Shown: positions 7,377 to 14,893 of the stretch, piece after piece
Layout of the letters: each line of letters begins with the position of its first letter
Numbering within the stretch: position 1 is the stretch's first letter
Assembly: GCA_002308495.1 (NCBI GenBank)
Contig: DBVW01000007.1
Span: 1 to 17,361 of the forward strand
Origin: Alphaproteobacteria bacterium UBA1254
GTDB taxonomy: Bacteria; Pseudomonadota; Alphaproteobacteria; RF32; CAG-239
Direction of reading: 5' to 3'
Length of the DNA stretch: 17,361 nt
The notes under the pieces: model-generated
What the model was told of the DNA's origin: nothing
The model's input: the letters and a program-made list of their open reading frames with translations, nothing else
The model's database searches: none
Translations under genes and position numbers: made by a program

Positions 7377-8753
7377 TTATACGCGTTTCCAGGTCGTGCC
7401 CTGAGGGCCGTCTTCTAAGATGATCCCTTTTTCTTTAAGCTCGTTTCGAATGGCATCGGCAGTCGAAAAATCCTTGTTTTTCTTTGCTAAAGCACGTTTT
7501 GCTATCAATGCTTCAATTTCAGATGAGCTATCGTCTTCTTTGCCTTTAAACCAACTTACCGGGTCATTATATAAAAGCCCTAACATGTAAGCGTCCGCTA
7601 AAAACTGCGATTTAAGTTTTGAGCGGTCTTCTGATGTTTCGGCTTTATTTAAGGCGTTGACATCTTCGTGCAAATAAGAAAGCGCCAAGGGTGTGTTTAA
7701 ATCATCTTTTAACGCATCAATTATTTTTTCGCTCGGTTCAAGTTTAATCAAAGGGGCATCTTCATTTTTAAGAAGAGCATTATAAAACTTATCCAAAATT
7801 TTCTTGGCCTCATTTAAACCTTCAAAGGTAAAGTTAAACGGCTGATGATAATGCGTTGTTAAAAAGAGCAATCTTAAGGCTTCTGCCGGATGTTTTTCCA
7901 AAATCTCATCAACCGTATAAAAATTGCCCAAAGATTTTGACATTTTGACCCCGTTAATCATTAACATACCGGTATGCACCCAATATTTTGCGAAATGAGA
8001 GCCTTTAAAAGCACAGGTGCTCTGCGCTAATTCATTTTCATGATGCGGAAAGATTAAGTCAGACCCGCCGCCGTGAATATCAAAATCGTTACCCAAAAGT
8101 TTTGAGCTCATCGCCGAACACTCCAAATGCCACCCGGGGCGTCCGTAACCCCAGGGACTATCCCACCCGGGTTGTTCAGGATTTGACGGTTTCCATAAAA
8201 TAAAATCTGCGGGGTTTTTCTTATAATCGGCGACTTCCACACGCGCACCCGCCATCATTTCTTTCATCGAGCGATTTGAAAGGCAACCGTAATTCGGCAT
8301 CGAATCAACATCAAACAGAACCTGTCCGTCAACTTCATAAGCATGTCCGTTTGCAAGCAACTTTTTGACAATCTCAATCATTTCCGAGATATATTCCGTC
8401 GCACGAGGACGATAATTCGGGTCCAGGACGTTGAGCTTTTTCATGTCTTCAATATACCACTTATATGTTTCTTCGGTAATTTCACGAATAGGCTTGCCGG
8501 TTTGCTCGTGTTTGTTTAAGATTTTATCATCAACATCGGTGATATTTGACACATAAGTAACATGATCTTTACCGTAAATCTGGCAAAGCAAGCGATATAA
8601 AACATCATAAACGACCGGCGTTTTCGCATTTCCGAGATGGGCTTTATCATAAACCGTCGGTCCACAGACATACATACGCACATTCTTTTCATCAATCGGC
8701 GTGAAAAGGTCTTTCCTTTGTTTTAAGGTATTGTGCAAATATATATCCGTCAT
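7377..8753 (-). CDS. cysS: Cysteinyl-tRNA synthetase
   Basis: Class I aminoacyl-tRNA synthetase charging tRNA-Cys in the cytoplasm, 458 residues. HLGNA at 39-43 is the HIGH signature and KMSKS is at 270-274. The zinc that recognises the cysteine thiol would be held by Cys30, Cys212, His237 and Glu241, matching E. coli Cys28, Cys209, His234 and Glu238. A complete anticodon-binding C-terminal region follows, ending in DGPQGTTWKR. The start has AAAGGA about 8 nt upstream and a promoter at 8787-8815. The gene converges on the preceding + strand operon with only 9 nt between stop codons, and no hairpin fits there. Confidence 0.98.
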   Translation of the reverse strand: MTDIYLHNTLKQRKDLFTPIDEKNVRMYVCGPTVYDKAHLGNAKTPVVYDVLYRLLCQIYGKDHVTYVSNITDVDDKILNKHEQTGKPIREITEETYKWYIEDMKKLNVLDPNYRPRATEYISEMIEIVKKLLANGHAYEVDGQVLFDVDSMPNYGCLSNRSMKEMMAGARVEVADYKKNPADFILWKPSNPEQPGWDSPWGYGRPGWHLECSAMSSKLLGNDFDIHGGGSDLIFPHHENELAQSTCAFKGSHFAKYWVHTGMLMINGVKMSKSLGNFYTVDEILEKHPAEALRLLFLTTHYHQPFNFTFEGLNEAKKILDKFYNALLKNEDAPLIKLEPSEKIIDALKDDLNTPLALSYLHEDVNALNKAETSEDRSKLKSQFLADAYMLGLLYNDPVSWFKGKEDDSSSEIEALIAKRALAKKNKDFSTADAIRNELKEKGIILEDGPQGTTWKRV

Positions 8754-8786
8754 ATTTAATATCCTTTAATTAAAAAAATCATTCAA

Positions 8787-8815
8787 AAAATACTCTTTTG
8801 AGGCTTTCTTGTCAA
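8787..8815 (-). promoter_or_regulatory. cysS promoter
   Basis: Perfect -35 TTGACA (8810-8815), 17 nt spacer, -10 TATTTT (8787-8792, 4 of 6). The predicted start near 8780 gives a leader of about 27 nt. The leader has no tRNA-like or T-box structure. Confidence 0.68.
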
Positions 8816-8837
8816 TAATTATTTGCTTTTAAGACTA
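8809..8837 (+). promoter_or_regulatory. Possible promoter of the candidate RNA gene
   Basis: TTGTCA (8809-8814) would be a -35 on the + strand. It overlaps the cysS -35 on the other strand through the near-palindrome TTGTCAA. The -10 is poor (AGACTA at 8832-8837 with 17 nt spacing, or TAAGAC at 8830-8835). Either would start transcription around 8842-8844, where the closing stem of the RNA begins. Confidence 0.3.
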
Positions 8838-9053
8838 ATCTTTGGGCGATATAAAGTTGAAGAAAAATATTTGATGATTATATCTTTGATGTGTTCGGAT
8901 AGGAAAAGATCAGAAGATAGAATTTAGCTTCTCTTTTGCTTGCCGAGCCGCAAAGGTTCCTTTTGGTTGCACCTGCGATAGAAAATCTTAAATTCATTCT
9001 ATCATCAGCCCGCCCGAAAGGTCATTAAAAAGAGGGGGAATGTTCCCCCTCTT
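8838..9053 (+). ncRNA. Candidate structured small RNA, possibly 6S-like
   Basis: A non-coding stretch with strong pairing across its ends. AUCUUU-GGGCG (8838-8848) pairs with CGCCC-g-AAAGGU (9011-9022) for 11 bp with a single bulged G, closing about 185 nt. Inside, UUGAUGAU (8871-8878) can pair with AUCAUCAG (9001-9008), or GAUAGAAU (8916-8923) with AUUCUAUC (8996-9003). An apical hairpin, CGC-aa-AGGU (8949-8957) with ACCUGCG (8971-8977), also fits. A strong terminator follows 8 nt later. Both flanking genes lie on the other strand: cysS has its own promoter and secF ends at 9076, so this is not simply an untranslated leader. Size and rod shape resemble 6S RNA, but I do not see a sequence signature that proves it. 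tmRNA, SRP RNA and RNase P signatures are absent. Strand is chosen from the T-run. Confidence 0.5.
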
Positions 9054-9060
9054 TTTTTTT
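9030..9060. terminator. Strong intrinsic terminator, usable on both strands
   Basis: AAGAGGGGGAA (9030-9040) and TTCCCCCTCTT (9043-9053) form a long GC-core stem. On + it is followed by a run of nine or more T, which ends the candidate RNA. On - it is followed by TTTTAATG, so it can also end the secDF operon, whose stop is at 9076. Confidence 0.85.
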
Positions 9061-9075
9061 ACTTCAATCTTATTT

Positions 9076-10017
9076 TTAAGCGTTGCCGAACGGGTTTACT
9101 TCCTGCTTAGCATGCGCTTCCTGCGTTTTTCTTAAATCAAACACATTTAAGAATACGCATGAAATATAAATCGATGAATATGTTCCGATAATCACACCGA
9201 ACAGAATAACAAACGAAAAGCTGCGAAGCGCATCGCCGCCAAAGGCAAACAAAGCAACTGTCGCACAAAGCGTTGTCAAACCTGTTAAAATCGTGCGTGA
9301 GAAAATATCATTAATACTTTTGTTGATCAAATCATATTGACTCATCTTTTTATATTTGCGAAGGTTTTCTCTGATACGGTCATAGTTCACAACGGTATCG
9401 TTGATTGAATAACCGGCTAATGTTAAAATAGCGGCAACCGTTGTTAAGCTGATATCAAAGCTGAACAATGATAAGCAACCGACCGTAATGATAATATCAT
9501 GGAAAAGCCCGAGCAATGCGCCTAAAGCGAATTGCCATTCAAATCTGAACCATACATAAGCACAAATTGCTAAAATCGCAATGATTGACGAAATAACGCC
9601 TGCCCGTTTCAATTCGTCTCCGACTCGCGGACCAACCGATTCAACACGGCGATATTCATAACCGTTGCCTAAAATCTCTTTGATTTTAATAATGGCAATA
9701 CGCTGACTTTCTTCGTTTGCATTATCTGCCTGTGCACGGATAGAGAGTTCGTTTCCTTCATCACCAACACTTTGCAGAGTCAACTCATCCAACCCCAAGA
9801 CAGACAATTTCTGTCTGACTTCTTCAACATTGATTTTGTTTTCGCTTTTGATTTCCATCAAAACGCCGCCCGAAAAGTCAATACCATAGTTAAACCCATG
9901 AAAGAAGATCAGCCAAAATGATGCTAAAATCAGCAAAATAGAAGCTGTATAGGTCAACTTACGCGGTTTTAAGAAGTCGATATTTGTGTCTTTTGTTACC
10001 CAACTGAATAGTTTCAT
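9076..10017 (-). CDS. secF: Protein translocase subunit SecF
   Basis: Inner-membrane partner of SecD that uses the proton gradient to pull proteins across after SecA-SecYEG export. It has 313 residues. TM1 is at about 22-40, followed by GIDFSGGVLMEI (45-56), a short periplasmic domain (about 57-135), VGPRVGDELKRAG (128-140), and five more helices. AGYSINDTVVNYDRIREN (201-218) carries the conserved acidic and arginine residues of the RND core (Asp207, Asp213, Arg214). AAGGA lies about 8 nt before the ATG. The gap to secD is 21 nt, so the two are co-transcribed. The tail after the last helix is short and polar. Confidence 0.97.
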   Translation of the reverse strand: MKLFSWVTKDTNIDFLKPRKLTYTASILLILASFWLIFFHGFNYGIDFSGGVLMEIKSENKINVEEVRQKLSVLGLDELTLQSVGDEGNELSIRAQADNANEESQRIAIIKIKEILGNGYEYRRVESVGPRVGDELKRAGVISSIIAILAICAYVWFRFEWQFALGALLGLFHDIIITVGCLSLFSFDISLTTVAAILTLAGYSINDTVVNYDRIRENLRKYKKMSQYDLINKSINDIFSRTILTGLTTLCATVALFAFGGDALRSFSFVILFGVIIGTYSSIYISCVFLNVFDLRKTQEAHAKQEVNPFGNA

Positions 10018-10038
10018 TTTATTTGTCCTTTTCTTTCA

Positions 10039-11583
10039 TTAAATCGGTAGTTTTGTCGGCTTAAAGCGGTTCAGCCAGTATGTAATAATCAAGCGCGTTA
10101 CCGTAACGGATGTAAACATAGATGTTGCAATACCGATGGCAAGCGTCACGGCAAAACCTCTGACCGGACCTGTCCCGAACCAAAACAGAACGGCTGCGGC
10201 GACAAGTGTTGTCAAGTTCGAATCGACGATTGTTCCCCATGCTTCCGTGAAGCCGGCGTCAGCGGCATCGCGTGGCGAACGACCTGTTTTAACTTCTTCA
10301 CGCATGCGCTCAAAAATCAAAACGTTTGCATCAACGGCCATACCGATTGTTAAGATAATACCGGCGATGCCCGGAAGCGTTAACGTTGTGCCGATAAAGC
10401 TCATTGCACCCAACATCAAAATAAGGTTTGTAAAGACCGTTATTGTTGTGAACAAACCAAACAACCCGTAAGCCGCAATCATAAACAAGACAACGGCGAT
10501 TAAACCGACGATTGAAGCAAACACACCGTCTTTAATCGAATCGGCACCCAGACCTGCGCCTACGGTACGTTCTTCCAAAACTTCCAACGGCGCCGGCAAT
10601 GCACCGGAGCGAAGAAGCATTGCTAAATTATTAGCATCTTCCGCCGTAAAGTTTCCGGTAATCACACCGCTTCCACCCATAATAGCAGATTGAATGGTCG
10701 GTGCCGAAATAACTTCATTATCAAGCACAATGGCCAATCTCTCGCCGATGTTGTTTTTTGTTACTTCGCCGAATTTACGACCGCCCATTGTATTAAACTT
10801 GAAGGTTACAACAGCGCCTCCGTCTTGGAAAGCCACACCGGCATCCGTCAAATTTTCACCGCCGACGGCAGCTTTGCGGTTAATAACCAATTGCCCGCCT
10901 TCCGCACTGTTAATCACACGGGAAGAATTGCTCAATTTTCCGCGCTTTGCATCAGCCGCTGTTGTTCTGCTGTCAACAAGGTGGAAAGACATTTTGGCCG
11001 TTTTACCTAAAAGCGCCTTAACTTCTTCCGGATTTTGAATACCGGGCAACTGAACAACTATGCGGTCCGAACCCTGACTTTGAATAACAGGTTCCTTCGT
11101 GCCTAATTCATCAATACGACGGCGAACAATTTCAATTGACTGGTCAACAACCTTCTTTGTTAAGATATTTAAGGCTGTTTCCGAATATTTCAATTCAATT
11201 GTTCCGTTTTCGTTGATAGAAACCTCAAGCCCGTCTTCCAATTTTTTGAAATAGCCGATGGCTTGTGTCCGCGAATTTGAATTTTCAATTTTAACTTTCA
11301 CACTGTCAGCACCGGCAGATAAATTTTGGTAACGGATGCGGTGTTCACGCAAACTTTGACGCACGGCATCTTCCAAAAGCTCCATACGTTCGCGAACAAC
11401 TTCTTTCATATTAACTTCAAGCAAAAGGTTCGATCCGCCCTGCAAATCAAGACCTAAGCTGACGGGTTGCCACCAAGAAGGCAGCTTCACCGATTTAGGC
11501 ATAATATTCGGAACGGCGAGAAAAATACCGACCAAACAAATGCCTAAAATAATAAGCACTCTTTCTTTTGATAGTTTATACAT
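10039..11583 (-). CDS. secD: Protein translocase subunit SecD
   Basis: Inner-membrane subunit of the SecDF complex with a large periplasmic domain that grips the emerging substrate. It has 514 residues, normal for proteobacteria outside the long enteric forms. TM1 is at about 9-28, SLGLDLQGGSNLLLEV at 42-57 is the family's first motif, and the periplasmic P1 region runs to about residue 340. Five C-terminal helices follow, with TIGMAVDANVLIFERMREE (about 412-430) holding the proton-relay Asp418. AGGGA lies about 8 nt before the ATG, just after the yajC stop. It is second in the yajC-secD-secF operon. Confidence 0.98.
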   Translation of the reverse strand: MYKLSKERVLIILGICLVGIFLAVPNIMPKSVKLPSWWQPVSLGLDLQGGSNLLLEVNMKEVVRERMELLEDAVRQSLREHRIRYQNLSAGADSVKVKIENSNSRTQAIGYFKKLEDGLEVSINENGTIELKYSETALNILTKKVVDQSIEIVRRRIDELGTKEPVIQSQGSDRIVVQLPGIQNPEEVKALLGKTAKMSFHLVDSRTTAADAKRGKLSNSSRVINSAEGGQLVINRKAAVGGENLTDAGVAFQDGGAVVTFKFNTMGGRKFGEVTKNNIGERLAIVLDNEVISAPTIQSAIMGGSGVITGNFTAEDANNLAMLLRSGALPAPLEVLEERTVGAGLGADSIKDGVFASIVGLIAVVLFMIAAYGLFGLFTTITVFTNLILMLGAMSFIGTTLTLPGIAGIILTIGMAVDANVLIFERMREEVKTGRSPRDAADAGFTEAWGTIVDSNLTTLVAAAVLFWFGTGPVRGFAVTLAIGIATSMFTSVTVTRLIITYWLNRFKPTKLPI

Positions 11584-11594
11584 GTTTTCTTCCC

Positions 11595-11933
11595 TTATTT
11601 ATTTGTTTTCTTAACTTCTGTTTTATCACGCAACACTTCGCGAATGGTGAAACGGTGAGCCTTAACTTCAACACCTTTTGAAATTTCAAGCGTTAAATCA
11701 TCGCCGTTAACACCGCGAACAAAGGCATAAAGGCCGCCGGCCGTTATAACCTCATCGCCGACCTTAATGGCTTTTAATTCTTCTTCATGCTGTTTCATCT
11801 TTTTTTGCTGAGGACGAATCAGAAGAAGATAGAATACAAGAAAAATTAAAAGAATCTGTATCACATTTGCCGCAAGAGAGGAGCCTGCTCCCGCCGATGC
11901 GGCTGTTTGAGCAAATGCATTGCTGATAAACAT
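11595..11933 (-). CDS. yajC: Sec translocon accessory protein YajC
   Basis: Small single-span inner-membrane protein that associates with SecDF. It has 112 residues: a short N-terminal segment, one helix at about 21-39 (VIQILLIFLVFYLLLI), then RPQQKKMKQHEEELK and a cytoplasmic domain with VGDEVITAGGLYAFV, all typical of the family. A strong TAGGAG site stands just before the ATG. The secD start is only 11 nt after the stop. Its role is supportive and its exact biochemistry is not settled in any organism. Confidence 0.95.
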   Translation of the reverse strand: MFISNAFAQTAASAGAGSSLAANVIQILLIFLVFYLLLIRPQQKKMKQHEEELKAIKVGDEVITAGGLYAFVRGVNGDDLTLEISKGVEVKAHRFTIREVLRDKTEVKKTNK

Positions 11934-11962
11934 TCGTTTCTCCTAAAAATTAAACTTTAAGC

Positions 11963-11990
11963 AATATACAACAAAAACTTTAAGAGACAA
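11963..11990 (-). promoter_or_regulatory. Promoter of yajC-secD-secF
   Basis: -35 TTGTCT (11985-11990), 16 nt spacer, -10 TATATT (11963-11968). It lies in the 104 nt gap between the nlpD-like stop and yajC. The predicted start near 11956 leaves a leader of about 22 nt. Read-through from the nlpD-like gene is also possible, as I see no terminator in this gap. Confidence 0.5.
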
Positions 11991-12037
11991 CATATAAAAT
12001 GAAAGTATTAAACAACTTTTATGCGTTTTTCATATTT

Positions 12038-12946
12038 TTAAGGCAAATAGTTGCGCGGATTGACCGCTTTTTTACCGGCGCGGACTTCAAAATGGAGCTG
12101 AGGCGCACTCACACCGCCCGTTTTGCCGACAGTGGCGATTTTTTCGCCTCTTGCCACACTCTGCCCTTTTTTAACCAAAATTTTATCCGTATGGGCATAC
12201 GCCGTGATATACCCGTCCGAATGCTTAATCAAAATCAAATTTCCGAAACCTTTCAAACCGTTTCCGGCATAAGCTACCGTTCCTTTGTCGCCGGCTTTAA
12301 CCGATGTTCCGAGAGGTGCCGAAATATTGATGCCGTCGTTTTTCAAACCCTTCCCGACCGTTCCGAAAGAAGAAATAATTTTGCCTGTCACAGGCCATAC
12401 AAATTTTGCCGCACGCTTTGTTGAAACCGCCACGCTTGACGCTGTTGAAGTCGTCTTTGTTGTGCTCTTTGACGAAGATGCTGCCGTTGTTTTCGGTGTC
12501 GGAGAAGTCGTCGTTTTTGCAACGTTTTGCGACTGTTGAGCCGTGCCTGTTACGGCAATTTTTTGCCCCACATTTAATGCATAAGGCGGTCTGATATTGT
12601 TCTTTTGAGCAAGAGCTTGATATGTTGTGCCGTATTTTCGGGCGATTGAGGCTAAAGTATCGCCTCTTTTAACCGTATAATATTTATTTGAATTTGTCCT
12701 TAAAACCTGACCGACATAAAGTTGATTCGGGCTATCAATACCGTTTAATTCGATCAGCTCAGAGATTGACATATCATAGCGCTTGGCAATACTGTAAAGC
12801 GTATCGCCTTTTTTGACTTCGACCGTTTCAGGCGTTCCGAATAATTTGTGATAAAACGAACTCACAAGCTGCATACCGTTGTTGCCCGATGCGCAGCCTG
12901 ATAAAAACAAACAAAACATAAATGTCAAAAAGCTTTTTTTGAACAT
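12038..12946 (-). CDS. nlpD: Lipoprotein with two LysM domains and a degenerate LytM (M23) domain, NlpD/DipM-like
   Basis: Probable outer-membrane or periplasmic lipoprotein that binds peptidoglycan and activates a cell wall amidase during division. It has 302 residues. The signal ends in lipobox LSGC with Cys18. LysM 1 (42-84) and LysM 2 (89-133) both have the KxGDTLxSIA start. A Ser/Thr/Ala/Lys-rich linker spans 134-181 and LytM spans 182-302, starting FVWPVTGKIISSFG. The metal site is degraded: the first His is Asn203 and the usual Asp is Asn207 (NDGINI), and the HxH motif reads QLH (283-285), although His252 remains. This matches NlpD, which is inactive as a peptidase. In alphaproteobacteria such a gene often precedes yajC-secDF, as here. 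It could equally be called DipM/LmdC-like; the exact orthologue is uncertain. Confidence 0.88.
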   Translation of the reverse strand: MFKKSFLTFMFCLFLSGCASGNNGMQLVSSFYHKLFGTPETVEVKKGDTLYSIAKRYDMSISELIELNGIDSPNQLYVGQVLRTNSNKYYTVKRGDTLASIARKYGTTYQALAQKNNIRPPYALNVGQKIAVTGTAQQSQNVAKTTTSPTPKTTAASSSKSTTKTTSTASSVAVSTKRAAKFVWPVTGKIISSFGTVGKGLKNDGINISAPLGTSVKAGDKGTVAYAGNGLKGFGNLILIKHSDGYITAYAHTDKILVKKGQSVARGEKIATVGKTGGVSAPQLHFEVRAGKKAVNPRNYLP

Positions 12947-12966
12947 CTTTTCACTCTTAATTTAAG

Positions 12967-12972
12967 ATTATA
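12967..12972 (-). promoter_or_regulatory. -10 box for the nlpD-like gene
   Basis: Perfect TATAAT on the - strand, 20 nt before the ATG at 12946. No convincing -35 lies 16-18 nt upstream; the region is only T-rich. Confidence 0.38.
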
Positions 12973-12977
12973 AAACA

Positions 12978-13013
12978 AAAATCGCTAAATTTTTATTAAA
13001 AGCAAACGATTTT
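12978..13013 (-). terminator. Possible weak terminator after the 595-residue gene
   Basis: Arms AAAATCG and CGATTTT (12978-12984 and 13007-13013 on +) enclose 22 nt and are followed on - by TTGTTTT. The stem is AT-rich and overlaps the stop codon at 13012-13014, much as the lon terminator overlaps its own gene. Confidence 0.35.
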
Positions 13014-14799
13014 ACCGCCCGTCTCTTTGTTGCGGTGATTGTATTGTTGCTGTTTCTTCATTTGTTAAAACCCTTACCTGCCCTGAAATCTTTTTCGTTT
13101 TTTTCGGCTTAAATATGCCTCGTAAAGTTTGAATGACTTTGTAGGCTTTTCTGTTTTTTGCTTTTTCCTCGGCACTCATAATTTTTGGTTTTGTAAATTT
13201 CTTTTTAATTTTTTCCGGTATCAAATCCATAACTTTTTTAAAGAAACTTTTTATGCCTGCTTCTTCTCGTTTCTTCCCTATGGCAGAATTTTTTTCTTCT
13301 GTGATGGGTTTAGAAGACGGCAACGGCCTGCCGCTCAATGTCGCCAAATGATCTTCATTTGAAAGTAAAGTAGGCTTTGTTTCTGCCTCAACGGTTCTAA
13401 TACTTAATTTCCGAGACATAACAGCCTCTCTGCCAAGCTCATCATATTGCTTAATCATATTGTTACGCCTGTCAACCATATATCCTTTCAAATTGTCATT
13501 AATCGGATCATGAAGTTCAGCAAAATCGCGCCATTTTTTATCTTTAATTTGCCCATTATCATCTGATTCCAATTCAAAAAGACGGCGCTCCAAAAACCCA
13601 GTTTGCGGATTAACCTCTTCAACAGCAAGATATATCTTTTCAAGTTTATTTTGATGCGGTAAAATAACTGTTTCATCACCATGTCCACGGCATTTAGATG
13701 CGTCAAAATTGCCGCCATCAAAAGTTTTATTACCACTTTCTATTAACAACAATTCTTGCTTGTCTTGTCGACTTTCATATTGATAAACAAAACCATATTT
13801 ATAAGAATTTTCTGCCGTGTATTCTCTTTTGCCGTGCGAACTGTTTCCAAAGGCATAATTCATTGCTCCTCCATTCGAACCAAAATCGCTCATACTAACT
13901 CCAACTGCACCAAAGATAAAATCTGCCGCGTCATGTGCAGCAAGTGTAGCGTAGGCTTTCGTTCCTTGCTTTCCACCATGAAAAACATGAATAGGCGGTT
14001 TTCCTTGTGCTACAGCCTCAACATTGTCTTTGCCGATAATATCCGGAGAAATACCTTTTTCCCAAGCTTCATGTTGCATGTGTTTTTGATAAAGTCGAAA
14101 AGTTCTGGAATCTGCCAGTATTTCTGTTTCATGCGATTTCATAATATTTGCAGAGATTGATGTGAGTTGTTCAAAATTGCACGCATTCGGACCACCAAAA
14201 TCGGCTGTTTGTTTTTTAAAATCTTGAGCGAGTTGTTCTTTTGTTTCAGCACCGACAGCTTTCAACAGTTCTTGCAAATTTTTAAGAGAATCTTTTGATT
14301 CTGAACTAAATTCATGATAAAAGTTTTTCAAAGCTTCTCGGGCTTTTTCGGGGTGTAATTGAGATAAATCCGAAAAATCTTCATGTTCGTCAGTATGTTT
14401 TGCCTCTACAAAAGATTCTCTTATATGCGGATTACAATAACCGGTATAACCACCTAATTCCTGTACGGCATCAATCACGGCAATATTTGCTTCGAGCGCT
14501 TGTTTTGGTGATAAAAACGGCGCATGAACCGATTCCTTTGTTACTACAAACACTCTCGGATCTGATGCTTGCATGTCTGTTTCTTTAACAGCGTCTATAC
14601 CTTTTTCTTTTAATTTAACTAAAAGTTTATCCGTAAAGATGTCCTGTTTTTCTTCCTGCGGTCTCCCAATCGTCATAACAAAAGCGGCAGGCTCGTTTAA
14701 TTCTTCATAAAAACGTCTGATAGCGCGCCGAACTTCTTTGGGATATCGGCTCTTTTGAATTTGTTCTTCGATATATTCCTCTGTTAACCCGTCTGCCAT
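13012..14799 (-). CDS. Unrecognised 595-residue protein, possible ADP-ribosyltransferase-like central domain
   Basis: I do not recognise the family. There is no signal peptide and no membrane helix. Visible parts: a helical, charged N-terminus (1-35); an alpha/beta-looking region (37-125, AAFVMTIGRP, PRVFVVTKESVHAPF); a helical, charged region (140-260); a compact region with many Gly and aromatic residues (268-412); and a Lys-rich tail (505-571) with two basic amphipathic stretches. The central part reads VFHGGKQGTKAYATLAAHDA (272-291), then GFVYQYE (336-342) and GDETVILP (374-381). A His (274), a Tyr (283) and a Glu (376) in this order resemble the H-Y-E layout of diphtheria-toxin/PARP and Arr-type ADP-ribosyltransferases, but the spacing between His and Tyr is short and I give this low weight. 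AAAGGA lies about 7 nt before the ATG; no clear -35/-10 pair is visible. It diverges from sufB and sits where other alphaproteobacteria often have surE/pcm before the LytM gene. A secreted effector is one guess from the basic tail. Confidence 0.8.
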   Translation of the reverse strand: MADGLTEEYIEEQIQKSRYPKEVRRAIRRFYEELNEPAAFVMTIGRPQEEKQDIFTDKLLVKLKEKGIDAVKETDMQASDPRVFVVTKESVHAPFLSPKQALEANIAVIDAVQELGGYTGYCNPHIRESFVEAKHTDEHEDFSDLSQLHPEKAREALKNFYHEFSSESKDSLKNLQELLKAVGAETKEQLAQDFKKQTADFGGPNACNFEQLTSISANIMKSHETEILADSRTFRLYQKHMQHEAWEKGISPDIIGKDNVEAVAQGKPPIHVFHGGKQGTKAYATLAAHDAADFIFGAVGVSMSDFGSNGGAMNYAFGNSSHGKREYTAENSYKYGFVYQYESRQDKQELLLIESGNKTFDGGNFDASKCRGHGDETVILPHQNKLEKIYLAVEEVNPQTGFLERRLFELESDDNGQIKDKKWRDFAELHDPINDNLKGYMVDRRNNMIKQYDELGREAVMSRKLSIRTVEAETKPTLLSNEDHLATLSGRPLPSSKPITEEKNSAIGKKREEAGIKSFFKKVMDLIPEKIKKKFTKPKIMSAEEKAKNRKAYKVIQTLRGIFKPKKTKKISGQVRVLTNEETATIQSPQQRDGR

Positions 14800-14838
14800 T
14801 CTTGTTCCTTTCTTTTGCTATATGACATGAAATCTCTC

Positions 14839-14867
14839 TTGATTTTCTCATTTAAATTGCTTATGGT
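14839..14867 (+). promoter_or_regulatory. suf operon promoter
   Basis: -35 TTGATT (14839-14844), 17 nt spacer, -10 TATGGT (14862-14867). Start near 14874, leader about 20 nt, with AAAAGG before the ATG at 14894. I searched the 94 bp gap by eye for IscR- or RirA-type boxes and saw none that convinces. Confidence 0.5.
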
Positions 14868-14893
14868 AAACTTTACATTAAAAAGGTAAAAAA

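Noticed and set aside
8838..9053. Firm assignment as 6S RNA, tmRNA, SRP RNA or RNase P RNA
   Set aside because: Size and end-closing stem suit 6S, but no diagnostic sequence is visible. There is no CCA end or tag for tmRNA, no SRP GGAAG/AGCAG loop pattern, and no RNase P core.
8754..9075. T-box or other riboswitch in front of cysS
   Set aside because: The structured element lies upstream of the cysS promoter, its terminator T-run is on the other strand, and T-box elements are not expected in proteobacteria.
10136..11038. Open frames on + opposite secD (106 to 114 codons)
   Set aside because: SecD is unmistakable on the other strand, and these frames show low-complexity shadow sequence.
11999..12424. 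141-codon + frame opposite the nlpD-like gene
   Set aside because: It lies over the conserved LytM domain of the real gene and has no family features.
12038..12946. Active M23 endopeptidase
   Set aside because: Two metal ligands are Asn and the HxH motif is broken, as in NlpD.
13756..14160. 134-codon + frame opposite the unknown 595-residue gene
   Set aside because: The - frame is much longer and has a ribosome binding site. The + frame has Cys/Phe-rich shadow composition.
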